From contig JBKHBQ010000043.1 in NCBI GenBank assembly GCA_046542305.1, forward strand, positions 1-20,143: a stretch of 20,143 bases of DNA, given 5' to 3'. Within the stretch, counting starts at the first letter, position 1; each line of letters begins with the position of its first letter. Positions 8,176-16,932 of this stretch are shown piece by piece. Origin of the DNA: JBKHBQ01 sp046542305 (GTDB lineage: Bacteria > Bacteroidota > Bacteroidia > Bacteroidales > 4484-276). Made by a program: the position numbers and the translations under genes. The notes under the pieces were generated by a model. The model made no database searches and had not been told where the DNA came from. It saw nothing but the letters and a program-made list of their open reading frames with translations.

Positions 8176-11100
8176 CTATTGATTGATAATTAGCTTTTTA
8201 ACGGCAGTGTACTTTGGCGATGAAAATCTAACTATATAAATACCTGCCGGATATTGGTTCAAATCTATATCCGTTTCTCCTGAAAAATGCAGTGTCATAA
8301 TATACTGTCCGTCACTGTTTAATATATCCATTCTGACCTCCTCACCGGATGTGAGGCTTACCCTGAATTTGCCGGTGGCAGGATTGGGGTAGATCGAAAT
8401 ACGGTCTGCCTGGTTGCATATGCCGAAACTTTCGATTTCGAAATTCACAATTGAAGACAGGCCGTTATGAACATATAATCCATCGTGTTCGGGCATCTGG
8501 GCGTCGAATACTGCTTCTGCCATCAATTCCTCGCCGTTCCTGAAAATCCTGAACTGCATTTTTTCCATTTCGCTCATTCCATCGGTATCCGGTGTGGTTT
8601 CATCCGTTCCGTAAACCGCTAAAGGAATGGGGTATTCATCATTGCGGTATACAGTTATTCCGCAACAAATACCGTCGGAATTAAATATCCCGATGATGTC
8701 GTCATAATGCAGATTTTCGATGGAAGTGGCCTGAACGGATATTATATGGCTTTGACCGGTATTTGTAATTTTATTCCATGGGTTTTCAATTCCCAGCTTC
8801 GGGATATACCTGATGGAATTCGGAAGATATTCAGCAATGCTAAAATCTAAAACTGCCGGTGCATTCATTCTAATTAAGTATCCAACTCCGGGATATAAAA
8901 CATCCAGGATAAAAGGATTGGGATTTGGAGGAACCAAACCTCCTGCAGGCCAGAGGACCTGTCCGGTGTAAATATCGAAAGCAAATTCCAGTAGGCCTTC
9001 GGCTATAAGGTGTTCAAAAACTATCATGGCTGCAACGGGTTCGGAGGCAAGCACAGGAAAATAGGATAACCCCTCGTTGAGCGAAACGGTTTGATCCTCC
9101 AGCTCGGGCTCATTCACCAGCAGGTAGCCGTCGCCGGCCATTTTAAGTTTATAGCCTTGGTAGGCGTTCCAATCGCCGAGAAGGTTCAGGTTTTGGGATG
9201 GCCAGAAAAACCCGTCAGCTCCAATCATGATCTCCATGCTGCCGCCGATAATGGTGGCAGGCATTTCTTCCAAGGGCCAGCCGGTAATGTCGCGATTGCT
9301 GGAAATGCCGCTCCACCCGGGATACAGATCGATTTTCTGCTGTCCGATTCCCAGGGCTGCTTCCACGTTGATTTCGCCCAGATCGGGCATGGTATGGAAT
9401 TTCAGTGAAGCTTGCTTAAGATCGCCATGTACCATTCCTGAAGCATCAAAATTGATGGAGATGGTTTGAGACACTTTTTCAGGTGACAACATGCCATTTG
9501 TCGGGCTAACGGATATCCACGGGCTATATCCGGCCGGGAAACCAAAGCCGGCAATTTCGGCACCCTCAGGAAATACCCCGAGGAGCATGCTGCTTCCCGT
9601 CTGACGATCGACCAGCCGGAGTTCGCCCCGCAACTCAGTGTTGTTGAATGCAGCCATATACACTTTGTCCGTTTTTGGATCCCAGGCCATGCTTTGGGCG
9701 AAATTGCCATCGAATCCCACCGGACCCATCAGGGTTTTCTGACCGGTGAATTTGTTGATGAAGTAAAAACTGTCGTCGGTGATATTGAATCCCCAGAGAT
9801 TTCCATTGCCGTCACATGCCAAAGAAATAATCAGGCCGGGCCCGCAGTTGCCGATAAGGGTGGTTGCTCCTGATTGGGTGTCGATGGTGTAGAGTTTTGA
9901 ATGAGGACTCTCGTAATCCACTGCATACATGATCCCGTTCAGTTTATCGTAAGCAAGATCAGTGGCCGTAATCGACGGCCCGATCAGGGTCATCATGCCC
10001 GATTCGGTGTCTGCGAGATAGAAATCACCATTATCATTATTGATGGCATACAGGTTTCCGTTGTTATCAAAATCCGCCGCAAAAATATCCATGGCAATAT
10101 CTATGGCATTCTGATAAGTTCCGGGAAGATCGGTCTCAAAGCTGATCAGCTTTTTAGCCGGATATATTTCAAAACCAAAGGCTGTCGATCCGCTTAACAT
10201 TTCGGGAATAACTGCAGTTTCTACTTGATTCACGCCGGGCGCTCTTCCTTCGGAAAGCTCATCTTTGCCATGGTTCATGACTCCTTCAAAGGATGGAATC
10301 GTCATTTTATCTTCGGGACCGAATTCCAAGTTTAGGTACCAGTCTACAGGGCCGTCGCCATTATTGGATATTGTCAGTTCCCGCATGGTGGTTTGATCGG
10401 GTTCCAGCACTTCGACTACCGCCTGCAGGTTCGGTTCCAGCGTAGGGGCAGTCATTTCACAATCGAATACCTGAGCCCCGGAGATTTCTACATTTTCGAA
10501 GAACAGCTGGTTAAAGCCGGTTTTGCTTACAGCAACAGTATACGTGCCGGGCACCACGTCGAGGCTGTAGCTCCCGTCGACACCGGTAAGAAGCGGTTCG
10601 TAATTGCCGATCACAACCTCAGCATTTTCGATCGGGTCGCCACCGGTTAGTTTTGAAACCGTTCCCGAAATATTCACGGCTTCAACCACATAAATGTTGT
10701 CAAGCCCCCATCCATTAATGTTAAATGAATTTTCTCCATAGGCCCGAAAACCGATTTTAATATTACTTCCGGCTATTAATTCGCCGATATCGAAAAAATA
10801 TGTGGTAAAGGGAATACTTCCTTTTTGATTGTCGAAATTGTGAACAGATTTCCACTGGTTATTATCTAATACCAGCACCTCCAAACCCTCAATGGTGAGT
10901 GCACTGTAGTTGTTGAGGTGGAGGTCGAACTGCAGCGCCAGTCTGTCCTGCCTTTCCGGTACAGTAATTTCGTAGCTGGCTAATATATTGGAATAACCTG
11001 TCTGACTTGGCGACCAGTTGAACCGTGCTCCGGGAGCAGGGTTTCCGTAATCAGAATTGGTGGATATTTCCCAGTTGCCCTGTTCGGGCTCGAAGCCCCA

Positions 11101-12684
11101 TAGCTGATAGTCGAAAGAAACCTCCTGCCAGTCTTCATAAAAGGGGATCGTAAAGGGCGGAACTTTTTCAAGCGTGAAATCCACCGCAACTACGGCATTC
11201 TGATCAATAAGGATATTTTCGGTGCTTTGGGTAATGAATCCTTTTTTCTCTGCAGATACCGTGTAATTTCCCGTTGCCACTGCCATCGAATACGTTCCGT
11301 TTGCGAGGCTGAAGGCGGTGTAATCGCCGACAGAAATTCTCACGTTTTCGAGCGGGGTACCTGATTTTGAGACGATTGTTCCGGTGATGGTACCCATCGG
11401 AATGGCGTCACAATCAGCGATAAAGCTGCCTCCGGCCGGAACCTGTCCGTCCAGGCCATCTTCAAATACCACATCACCAATATGATTTATTACCGTGTAA
11501 TAATTTTCCTGCGGAGTTGATCCGGTAGCATATTCGAATGCCACCTCATCGGTGGTAAAAACTTCCAGCAGATATTCTTCCGGGCCCGAACCGTTTTCCA
11601 GGCTCAGGTTGTCATAGGTTAAAACGCCCCTGACATATACATCCAAAATTGCTCCGTTCCAGCCGTCACCGCCTTCATCGTAAAGTGCAAGTGTATGCTG
11701 GCAACTTGTAAAAACAGGATTCACAAAGGTGATGAACCGTGCACTTGCACCGCTGATGATGGTTTCGATGATCCCGTCTGTTCTTGAAAATTTATGCACA
11801 CCTTGACCATCCGTAACCATCATCAGGCCGTCAGGGAGTTCGTATACGCCTCTGATCCCGTTTACGCCGGGATAGAATCCGATCAGGGTGCCATCGTTGG
11901 AAAATTCGTATACGCCATCGGCAGAATAACCGGCACACAATACATTCCCATCCAATGAGAATGCTAATTGCTCCAGGGCATCAAGGTTGGAGGCAAAGTC
12001 ATCGAGGTAGTTACCGTTTGCGTCATACCTGTGAATGGCATCGCTGGAATAGCCGGAAACCAGATAATCATCGTAATCGGGGCGGTACATCACATCAAAG
12101 GGAGAGTCGAGCCCGCCGGAAGCGGCTTCTGTAAAACGGCCGAGGTAGTTGCCGCTTTGGTCGAATTCAATCACACAATCCATATTATTACCGCCGCCCA
12201 CCGTAACGAGCAGGTTACCGTTGGGTTTCAGGCAGGTTCCCCTTGCATTGTCGAGGATGCCGGTATTTACGCCGCCGGCCGGAGCAAATATCCCGATAAG
12301 GTTTCCGTCGAAATCGTACTCATATACTACGTCGCCCAACTGGTCACTGATTAGCAGGCTGGTTTGCGTGGCATTTAGAATTATTTTTATAGGTGTAGAA
12401 AATGATCCGTCATCCGGGATAAAATCAGGATTTAATAACGCCCCGTTAACCGGATCGAAAGCCATTACGCGATCGCCGGTACTTTCGGGTACCAGCAGCA
12501 AACCGCCTTCGGGAATGCCGTCTGTGAAGAAATCAGGAATAAATGATTTGTCAACCCCGGAAGTGAGCATGATATCAGATGAATTGCCGGATTCCTCCAT
12601 GTCAGTTGCAAGTCCCTGAGCCTGACTCTGTCTTCCTACTGCAAAAATCATTGCAATCGAAAGCAATAGCGCTATCTTTTTCAT
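8176..12684 (-). CDS. Large T9SS-secreted multidomain protein B (two beta-propellers, carboxypeptidase-regulatory-like, jelly-roll, type A sorting domain)
   Basis: A 1502-residue exoprotein. The frame extends upstream to 12831, but the ATG at 12684 puts the signal peptide MKKIALLLSIAMIFAVGRQSQAQ first and is chosen. In order: an NHL-type propeller with repeated YDANGNYLDDF-like blades (about 60-321); a Cys-bounded domain with ALYDEGGDGWNGAILDVYV, common in T9SS cargo (325-425); a carboxypeptidase-regulatory-like domain (431-506); a MAM-like jelly-roll ending WGLDNIYVVEA (508-668); and a second regulatory-like domain (670-745). A BACON-like beta-sandwich follows, starting LTISNNGDGPVDW and resuming at PWISVSPTNGMLSP, with a second propeller between (about 854-1050). 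Then comes the GWSG module shared with protein A (1117-1419) and the T9SS type A sorting domain starting ISIYPNPATGKF (1427-1502). No enzyme motif is visible; a ligand-binding or adhesive surface role is inferred. Confidence 0.9.
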   Translation of the reverse strand: MKKIALLLSIAMIFAVGRQSQAQGLATDMEESGNSSDIMLTSGVDKSFIPDFFTDGIPEGGLLLVPESTGDRVMAFDPVNGALLNPDFIPDDGSFSTPIKIILNATQTSLLISDQLGDVVYEYDFDGNLIGIFAPAGGVNTGILDNARGTCLKPNGNLLVTVGGGNNMDCVIEFDQSGNYLGRFTEAASGGLDSPFDVMYRPDYDDYLVSGYSSDAIHRYDANGNYLDDFASNLDALEQLAFSLDGNVLCAGYSADGVYEFSNDGTLIGFYPGVNGIRGVYELPDGLMMVTDGQGVHKFSRTDGIIETIISGASARFITFVNPVFTSCQHTLALYDEGGDGWNGAILDVYVRGVLTYDNLSLENGSGPEEYLLEVFTTDEVAFEYATGSTPQENYYTVINHIGDVVFEDGLDGQVPAGGSFIADCDAIPMGTITGTIVSKSGTPLENVRISVGDYTAFSLANGTYSMAVATGNYTVSAEKKGFITQSTENILIDQNAVVAVDFTLEKVPPFTIPFYEDWQEVSFDYQLWGFEPEQGNWEISTNSDYGNPAPGARFNWSPSQTGYSNILASYEITVPERQDRLALQFDLHLNNYSALTIEGLEVLVLDNNQWKSVHNFDNQKGSIPFTTYFFDIGELIAGSNIKIGFRAYGENSFNINGWGLDNIYVVEAVNISGTVSKLTGGDPIENAEVVIGNYEPLLTGVDGSYSLDVVPGTYTVAVSKTGFNQLFFENVEISGAQVFDCEMTAPTLEPNLQAVVEVLEPDQTTMRELTISNNGDGPVDWYLNLEFGPEDKMTIPSFEGVMNHGKDELSEGRAPGVNQVETAVIPEMLSGSTAFGFEIYPAKKLISFETDLPGTYQNAIDIAMDIFAADFDNNGNLYAINNDNGDFYLADTESGMMTLIGPSITATDLAYDKLNGIMYAVDYESPHSKLYTIDTQSGATTLIGNCGPGLIISLACDGNGNLWGFNITDDSFYFINKFTGQKTLMGPVGFDGNFAQSMAWDPKTDKVYMAAFNNTELRGELRLVDRQTGSSMLLGVFPEGAEIAGFGFPAGYSPWISVSPTNGMLSPEKVSQTISINFDASGMVHGDLKQASLKFHTMPDLGEINVEAALGIGQQKIDLYPGWSGISSNRDITGWPLEEMPATIIGGSMEIMIGADGFFWPSQNLNLLGDWNAYQGYKLKMAGDGYLLVNEPELEDQTVSLNEGLSYFPVLASEPVAAMIVFEHLIAEGLLEFAFDIYTGQVLWPAGGLVPPNPNPFILDVLYPGVGYLIRMNAPAVLDFSIAEYLPNSIRYIPKLGIENPWNKITNTGQSHIISVQATSIENLHYDDIIGIFNSDGICCGITVYRNDEYPIPLAVYGTDETTPDTDGMSEMEKMQFRIFRNGEELMAEAVFDAQMPEHDGLYVHNGLSSIVNFEIESFGICNQADRISIYPNPATGKFRVSLTSGEEVRMDILNSDGQYIMTLHFSGETDIDLNQYPAGIYIVRFSSPKYTAVKKLIINQ

Positions 12685-12888
12685 AGCAATATGATTTGTT
12701 GACCGTAATTTCCTACTGCAAATAAATGATCCGGGCAATTGAGTGAAAAGAAAGCAGGTAAGTAACGCAAAGCAGCAACCGTGAGTAAAAGCAGTAATTC
12801 CCTTTTCGTAATCAAAAAAAAGTAATTGCAATATTATGAATAATCAGTGAATATTTCATCACGAAAGGATAATATTTAATGTTTTGAT

Positions 12889-12942
12889 TAAAAAAAAACG
12901 CACGGCCGTATCTAAAAATGAGGAGGATACAGCCGCGCGTTT
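12889..12942 (-). terminator. Rho-independent terminator of exoprotein gene C
   Basis: A long hairpin: arms 12896-12912 and 12926-12942 pair over 17 positions with two non-Watson-Crick positions, which become G-U pairs in the minus-strand transcript. The loop is 13 bases and the hairpin is followed by a run of T (A run at 12890-12898 on the plus strand). It sits 23 bases after the stop of the gene ending at 12966. The remaining gap up to 12685 contains no gene I can support. Confidence 0.9.
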
Positions 12943-12965
12943 ATTGGCGTGTCTTTTTTAAACGG

Positions 12966-15900
12966 TTATTTCACAATCAAAATTTCGGAATGAATAATGG
13001 CATCTCCGATAACCTGCAGAATATATGCACCTGCCTGAAGTTTGCTGATGTCGATTGAATTTCCGGCTGATCCATTCAGGTTTGACACCAGCAGTTGTTT
13101 ACCCTGAAGGTTGCTTATCATCACCACCACATCTTCACGGGCTTGCGCAACCCGGACGTAAATTCTTTCGCTGCCGGGATTGGGATGAATATTTACCGCT
13201 GCATCCGCACGGAGATCAGAGGCAGTTCCTGTGAACAACGGAATGGAAATATTATCGAGGTAGAGGTTATTGCCGATTTTGTTGAACGACTGGAATTTAA
13301 ACTGCACATCGATCAAATCCTGGTATGCAGAAAGATCGAGCGAAACACATTCAGCCCCGTATCCTTCGCCGCACCAATCGGCTGATGACGCCGGATTGAA
13401 ATATTCTGCGGTGGGCCCGGAAGTGGCGAAAATTCCTGTTCCATCGGGACCATTGGCATACAGGCGCTCCCAGGTTTCACCGCAGTCGGTGGAGATTTCC
13501 ACGATCAGCGAATCGACCTGCGAATAACGCTGCGCATAAGCATAGCTGAAATTCAAAACGGGATCCTGGATGCCGTAAAGGCTGACCGGCGGTGAGATCA
13601 GATCGTCCCGCTGATAATAAAGATAGTAATCGAAGAAATTCATGAAAGCAGCTTTTGTGCCTTCAGGTGCCCAGCCGGGTGAGGTGATTTGCCAGGTAAT
13701 CTTATCGTCCGGATTAAGCACGGTCCATGATTTCCCGTCGAATCCATCCTCAAAACCCTCGCTGAACGGTGCCATAAAGCCTCCGGCATGGATATATTCT
13801 TCCTGAGTTAAGGTATTTTCGCCGTTGGCGTTTGAGGCGGTAAGGCTAACCGTGTAGGAGGTGTTTTCCAGAAAACGCACCTCCGGATTCTGGCTTGCAG
13901 CGCCTGTACCGTTCACGAATTCTACGCTGCCGGGCTGGAATTCCCATTCCCACATGGTGGGGCAATAAGTGGAAAGATCATGGAAATAAACCACCTGATC
14001 CGAACATACAGCCTGCTGGTCAGCAGAGAAATTCACTGTGGGAACCACCTGATCGCTGACAGTGATAAGGTCCTCATAAACGCGCGTATCGGTGCCGAAT
14101 TCGTTGGTTATGGTTAACGTAACATCCCAGCTTCCGGACTGTTCGAACAGGATTCCCGAAGGATGACGCTCGGTGGAAACTGCCGGATTGCCGCCTTCAA
14201 ATTCCCATGACCATCCGGTAGGCACTCCCGCCGAAAGATCGGTGAAATTCACGGGGCAGGAGGGGGGAACCAATTCCTGATCGGCCTGAAAATCGGCCAC
14301 AGGTGTAGCGTGATACATATCCGATTCCCATAATCCGCGGCCGTAGGTGGCTGCCCGTATCATGTCGCCTTCCGGGTTTCCGGCTTCATAGTATATTTCC
14401 ACTTCGGTCACACGTCCACTTGCCGGAAAGCCATTGTCGAAAAGCATCCATTCTTCCATGAAAGCATCCGTGTAAAAAATTCCGATGTCGGTGCCAAGGT
14501 AGAGTCCTTCGATGCTGTTCACGTAATACGCAACATCATTCATGGTTACATTCGGGAGGTTCCGTGTGATATCTTCCCAGCTATTTCCTTTGTCCGTGGA
14601 TTTATAAACTTTGGTGCCCTGGGTCATGTAAACGATTTCTTCGTTCCACGGGTCACACTCCAGGTCGTTAATTGAGTTGGTGGTTGGAAGATTGTTGCTA
14701 AGGTTCACCCATTGCGGATCCTGGCTGTTGATGTCGTCGCACCTGAAAAGTTTTTTATCGTCTCTGGCGGCATACAAAATGCCGGTGTTCACCGGCGATT
14801 GTTCCAATATGCGCATGTTGGTGCTGTTATTGCCCCCGAGGTTTTCCGAAATTTTTGTCCAGTTGGGGCTGGCACTTCTAATGTTACGGCCCTTCCAGAT
14901 GTTTTTGTATCCGACGTACATAATCTCCGGATTAGCTGCATCCAGCAGGAATGGGGTGACCCAGGCCCCGCTTTCGGTGATGCCGTTGGTGCCCTCTCCG
15001 GCAATTTTTACAGAACTGCCATTGTTCAGTATTCTGAAGATGTCACCATAATATAAGGTGCCATAGCTGTACAGCGCATTCTCATGATCCACGGCACACT
15101 CCATGCCATCGCCGCCGAGGTTGTTGATCCAGTTGTTGGTGCCCATAAAAGTGGACGTTCCATTGTCCTGGTATCCGTTGATCACCTTGTCTTTCACTGT
15201 GGCGCTCTGACCGATTTTGTAAACCTGACCTATCGACAGTCCGTCGGAGATTTCATGCCATGAGGTGCCGCCGTCGTCGGTCCAGTAAATGCCGCCGTCG
15301 TTTCCGGCATAAAGCCTTCCGTCCACCGGATTGTATTCGAGCACATGCAGGTCGGCATGAACGGAGGGTACTCCGCAATCGCCCCACCAGTGTGAGGAAA
15401 TTTCCCAGGTGATGCCGCCATCTGTGGATTTGAAGCAGTTAACCCCACCGGCATAGATGGTATACTCATCCAGCGGATCGGCGGCAATATCAAGGTCGTA
15501 CCATGCCTGTCCGCCGCTGCCGCCTTCGCATCCCCAGCTCATGATGTTGGGAGAATCCGACATCTCCGAAAAACTCAGGCCTGCATCTGTTGACCGGTAG
15601 AGTCCAAGAAACGAATCGGAGGTGGTGAGCAGGAAATAAACAACTTCCGGATTATCCGGAGTAACGGCAATTACCCCGCGTGAAGCCGAAGGTAGCCCGT
15701 TATTGATGTGATCCCAGTTTTCGCCGCCATCGGCCGAACGGTAGAAATTTCCGTTCACAGCAGCATAAATGATGTCGGGGCTATCGGATTTAAAAACGAT
15801 CTCCTTGAAGTTCCCGCTTTGCATCCAATCCCACTGTTGTCCGCCGTCGGTGGTTTTGTAGATTCCGGTATTGGTGGCGGCCAGGATGGTTTGCGGATCT

Positions 15901-16625
15901 TGCGGGTGCATAATCAGCCGGCCAATGGTGCATTCGCCCATCCCCTGGTTCATCATTTCCCAGGTTTGGCCGCCATCGGTACTTTTTATCAAGCCGAGGC
16001 CGGGAGCATCGCCGGCATCACGGTCGCCGGTGCCCAGATAAATAATGTCGGGATTGGTATAATCCACCAGGATGGACGATATACCGAGGGTGGGCAGTAT
16101 GTCGGTCTGGGTATCCCAGCTTTGCCCGCCGTCATAGGAAATCCATAATCCGCCGGCAGGCGCACCTACATATATGGTGTTGGCATCAGTAGGGTGGAAG
16201 GCGATGGCATTTAACCTTCCCAATCCTTTATAGCCTTTTCCCGATGGAATAAAATACGGACCCAGGTTTACCCAGTTGCCATTGGCAGATTTTTGTTCTG
16301 GATATTTGCTGATGTAGTCGAAATAGGCATTCCACTCGCGGTCGGGAGCAGGCCGGGTTCCGTCGGGCAAAATGCGGCTGCTCATCAGGTATTCCCATCT
16401 TTTAAACGGCTTCCATCCGGAGCCTTTGGTCACTTCACGGTTTTCCCAGTAAAGTCCGAACGCCCTTTGTACGTCATAAAAATTCACCGAATGATCCTGC
16501 ATCATCCCGATCCAGTAGGGATGATTCGAAAGTTCCTTATCAGAAAGATTTTGATAGTTTTGTGCCTGTAGGCTAGCTGATATCAGCAGGATAAATAAAA
16601 TGCTGAGATGGTGGAAATGTTTCAT
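12966..16625 (-). CDS. Large T9SS-secreted protein C (sortilin/BNR-type beta-propeller, two PKD domains, jelly-roll, type A sorting domain)
   Basis: A 1219-residue exoprotein. The frame extends to 16661, but the ATG at 16625 gives a proper signal peptide (MKHFHHLSILFILLISASLQAQ) and follows a candidate promoter. A propeller region of about 650 residues (115-770) carries at least eight Asp-box (BNR) motifs of SxDxGxxW type: SYDGGQSW (163), STDGGQTW (215), TTDGGQQW (259), SADGGENW (297), STDAGLSF (345), STDGGITW (400), TDDGGTSW (449) and STDKGNSW (676). Such repeats resemble VPS10/sortilin and xyloglucanase-type double propellers, but I cannot identify catalytic residues. Two PKD domains follow (about 775-857 with WSWEFEGG, and 862-948 with WEWEFQPG), then a jelly-roll ending in NNLYLDNISI (950-1130). 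The sorting domain (1142-1219) begins VNIHPNPGSERIYV and ends in EILIVK. Glycan or peptide binding is the best inference; glycosidase activity is possible but unsupported. Confidence 0.9.
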   Translation of the reverse strand: MKHFHHLSILFILLISASLQAQNYQNLSDKELSNHPYWIGMMQDHSVNFYDVQRAFGLYWENREVTKGSGWKPFKRWEYLMSSRILPDGTRPAPDREWNAYFDYISKYPEQKSANGNWVNLGPYFIPSGKGYKGLGRLNAIAFHPTDANTIYVGAPAGGLWISYDGGQSWDTQTDILPTLGISSILVDYTNPDIIYLGTGDRDAGDAPGLGLIKSTDGGQTWEMMNQGMGECTIGRLIMHPQDPQTILAATNTGIYKTTDGGQQWDWMQSGNFKEIVFKSDSPDIIYAAVNGNFYRSADGGENWDHINNGLPSASRGVIAVTPDNPEVVYFLLTTSDSFLGLYRSTDAGLSFSEMSDSPNIMSWGCEGGSGGQAWYDLDIAADPLDEYTIYAGGVNCFKSTDGGITWEISSHWWGDCGVPSVHADLHVLEYNPVDGRLYAGNDGGIYWTDDGGTSWHEISDGLSIGQVYKIGQSATVKDKVINGYQDNGTSTFMGTNNWINNLGGDGMECAVDHENALYSYGTLYYGDIFRILNNGSSVKIAGEGTNGITESGAWVTPFLLDAANPEIMYVGYKNIWKGRNIRSASPNWTKISENLGGNNSTNMRILEQSPVNTGILYAARDDKKLFRCDDINSQDPQWVNLSNNLPTTNSINDLECDPWNEEIVYMTQGTKVYKSTDKGNSWEDITRNLPNVTMNDVAYYVNSIEGLYLGTDIGIFYTDAFMEEWMLFDNGFPASGRVTEVEIYYEAGNPEGDMIRAATYGRGLWESDMYHATPVADFQADQELVPPSCPVNFTDLSAGVPTGWSWEFEGGNPAVSTERHPSGILFEQSGSWDVTLTITNEFGTDTRVYEDLITVSDQVVPTVNFSADQQAVCSDQVVYFHDLSTYCPTMWEWEFQPGSVEFVNGTGAASQNPEVRFLENTSYTVSLTASNANGENTLTQEEYIHAGGFMAPFSEGFEDGFDGKSWTVLNPDDKITWQITSPGWAPEGTKAAFMNFFDYYLYYQRDDLISPPVSLYGIQDPVLNFSYAYAQRYSQVDSLIVEISTDCGETWERLYANGPDGTGIFATSGPTAEYFNPASSADWCGEGYGAECVSLDLSAYQDLIDVQFKFQSFNKIGNNLYLDNISIPLFTGTASDLRADAAVNIHPNPGSERIYVRVAQAREDVVVMISNLQGKQLLVSNLNGSAGNSIDISKLQAGAYILQVIGDAIIHSEILIVK

Positions 16626-16648
16626 TTGTATCTGATTTGATGAAGTGA

Positions 16649-16656
16649 CAAATATA
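16649..16656 (-). promoter_or_regulatory. Candidate Bacteroidota -7 promoter element upstream of exoprotein gene C
   Basis: The minus strand reads TATATTTG, an exact match to the -7 consensus TAnnTTTG, 23 bases before the ATG at 16625. The expected -33 region is only a T-run followed by CCG, not a clean TTTG. Transcription would begin within about 20 bases of the start codon. Confidence 0.35.
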
Positions 16657-16727
16657 TACACAATCCTGATGTAAGCGGAAAAAAAAGCGTCTGTTTTACA
16701 GGAAAGAAAACAGAATTATCTCATGAC

Positions 16728-16760
16728 AAATAAAAAGAGGCTGCCATCACTGACAGCCTC
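16728..16760 (-). terminator. Rho-independent terminator of the cytochrome bd operon
   Basis: GAGGCTG (16737-16743) pairs with CAGCCTC (16754-16760) around a 10-base loop. On the minus strand the stem is followed by TTTTTATTTG. It lies 12 bases after the stop of the 46-residue gene, which supports that gene being the last in the operon. Confidence 0.9.
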
Positions 16761-16771
16761 CCGAATTTGTG

Positions 16772-16912
16772 CTAAGATTCGGATGCCTCGCCCAGATCAT
16801 TGTCTTCGGCGAGTTTTTTATCGAGTTTCTTCAAATAAAAGATTACCAGCCTGTAGCTTACGAAAATCAGCAAAGGCCAGGTAAGGAAATACAATATTTG
16901 TGTGATGTACAT
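16772..16912 (-). CDS. Small single-pass membrane protein after cydB; candidate CydX-like accessory subunit
   Basis: A 46-residue open frame (ATG 16912, TAG 16774-16772). It starts MYITQILYFLTWPLLIFVSY, is hydrophobic from about residue 4 to 27, and continues with a basic RLVIFYLKKLDKKL stretch and an acidic tail ending GEASES. It follows cydB by 20 bases and is followed 12 bases later by a strong terminator, so the operon ends exactly with it. Size, topology, an early Trp and position after cydB all resemble CydX, the 30-40 residue third subunit of proteobacterial cytochrome bd-I. I see no residue-level identity strong enough to call homology, and FixQ/CcoQ-like small oxidase proteins look similar too. 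That it is translated is likely; the CydX-like role is inference. Confidence 0.75.
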   Translation of the reverse strand: MYITQILYFLTWPLLIFVSYRLVIFYLKKLDKKLAEDNDLGEASES

Positions 16913-16932
16913 AATTCAGATTTTTTTAAAAG

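Noticed and set aside
12685..12831. 49-codon N-terminal extension of exoprotein B
   Set aside because: The internal Met begins a textbook signal peptide; the extension would bury it, and the region is AT-rich intergenic sequence.
3951..16625. Possible CRISPR or tandem DNA repeat array in the repetitive exoproteins
   Set aside because: Repetition is at protein-motif level (Asp boxes, propeller blades, PPC-like domains) with divergent DNA; no direct repeats of constant length and spacing are visible.
16626..16661. 12-codon N-terminal extension of exoprotein C
   Set aside because: The ATG at 16625 starts the signal peptide, and a candidate promoter overlaps the extension.
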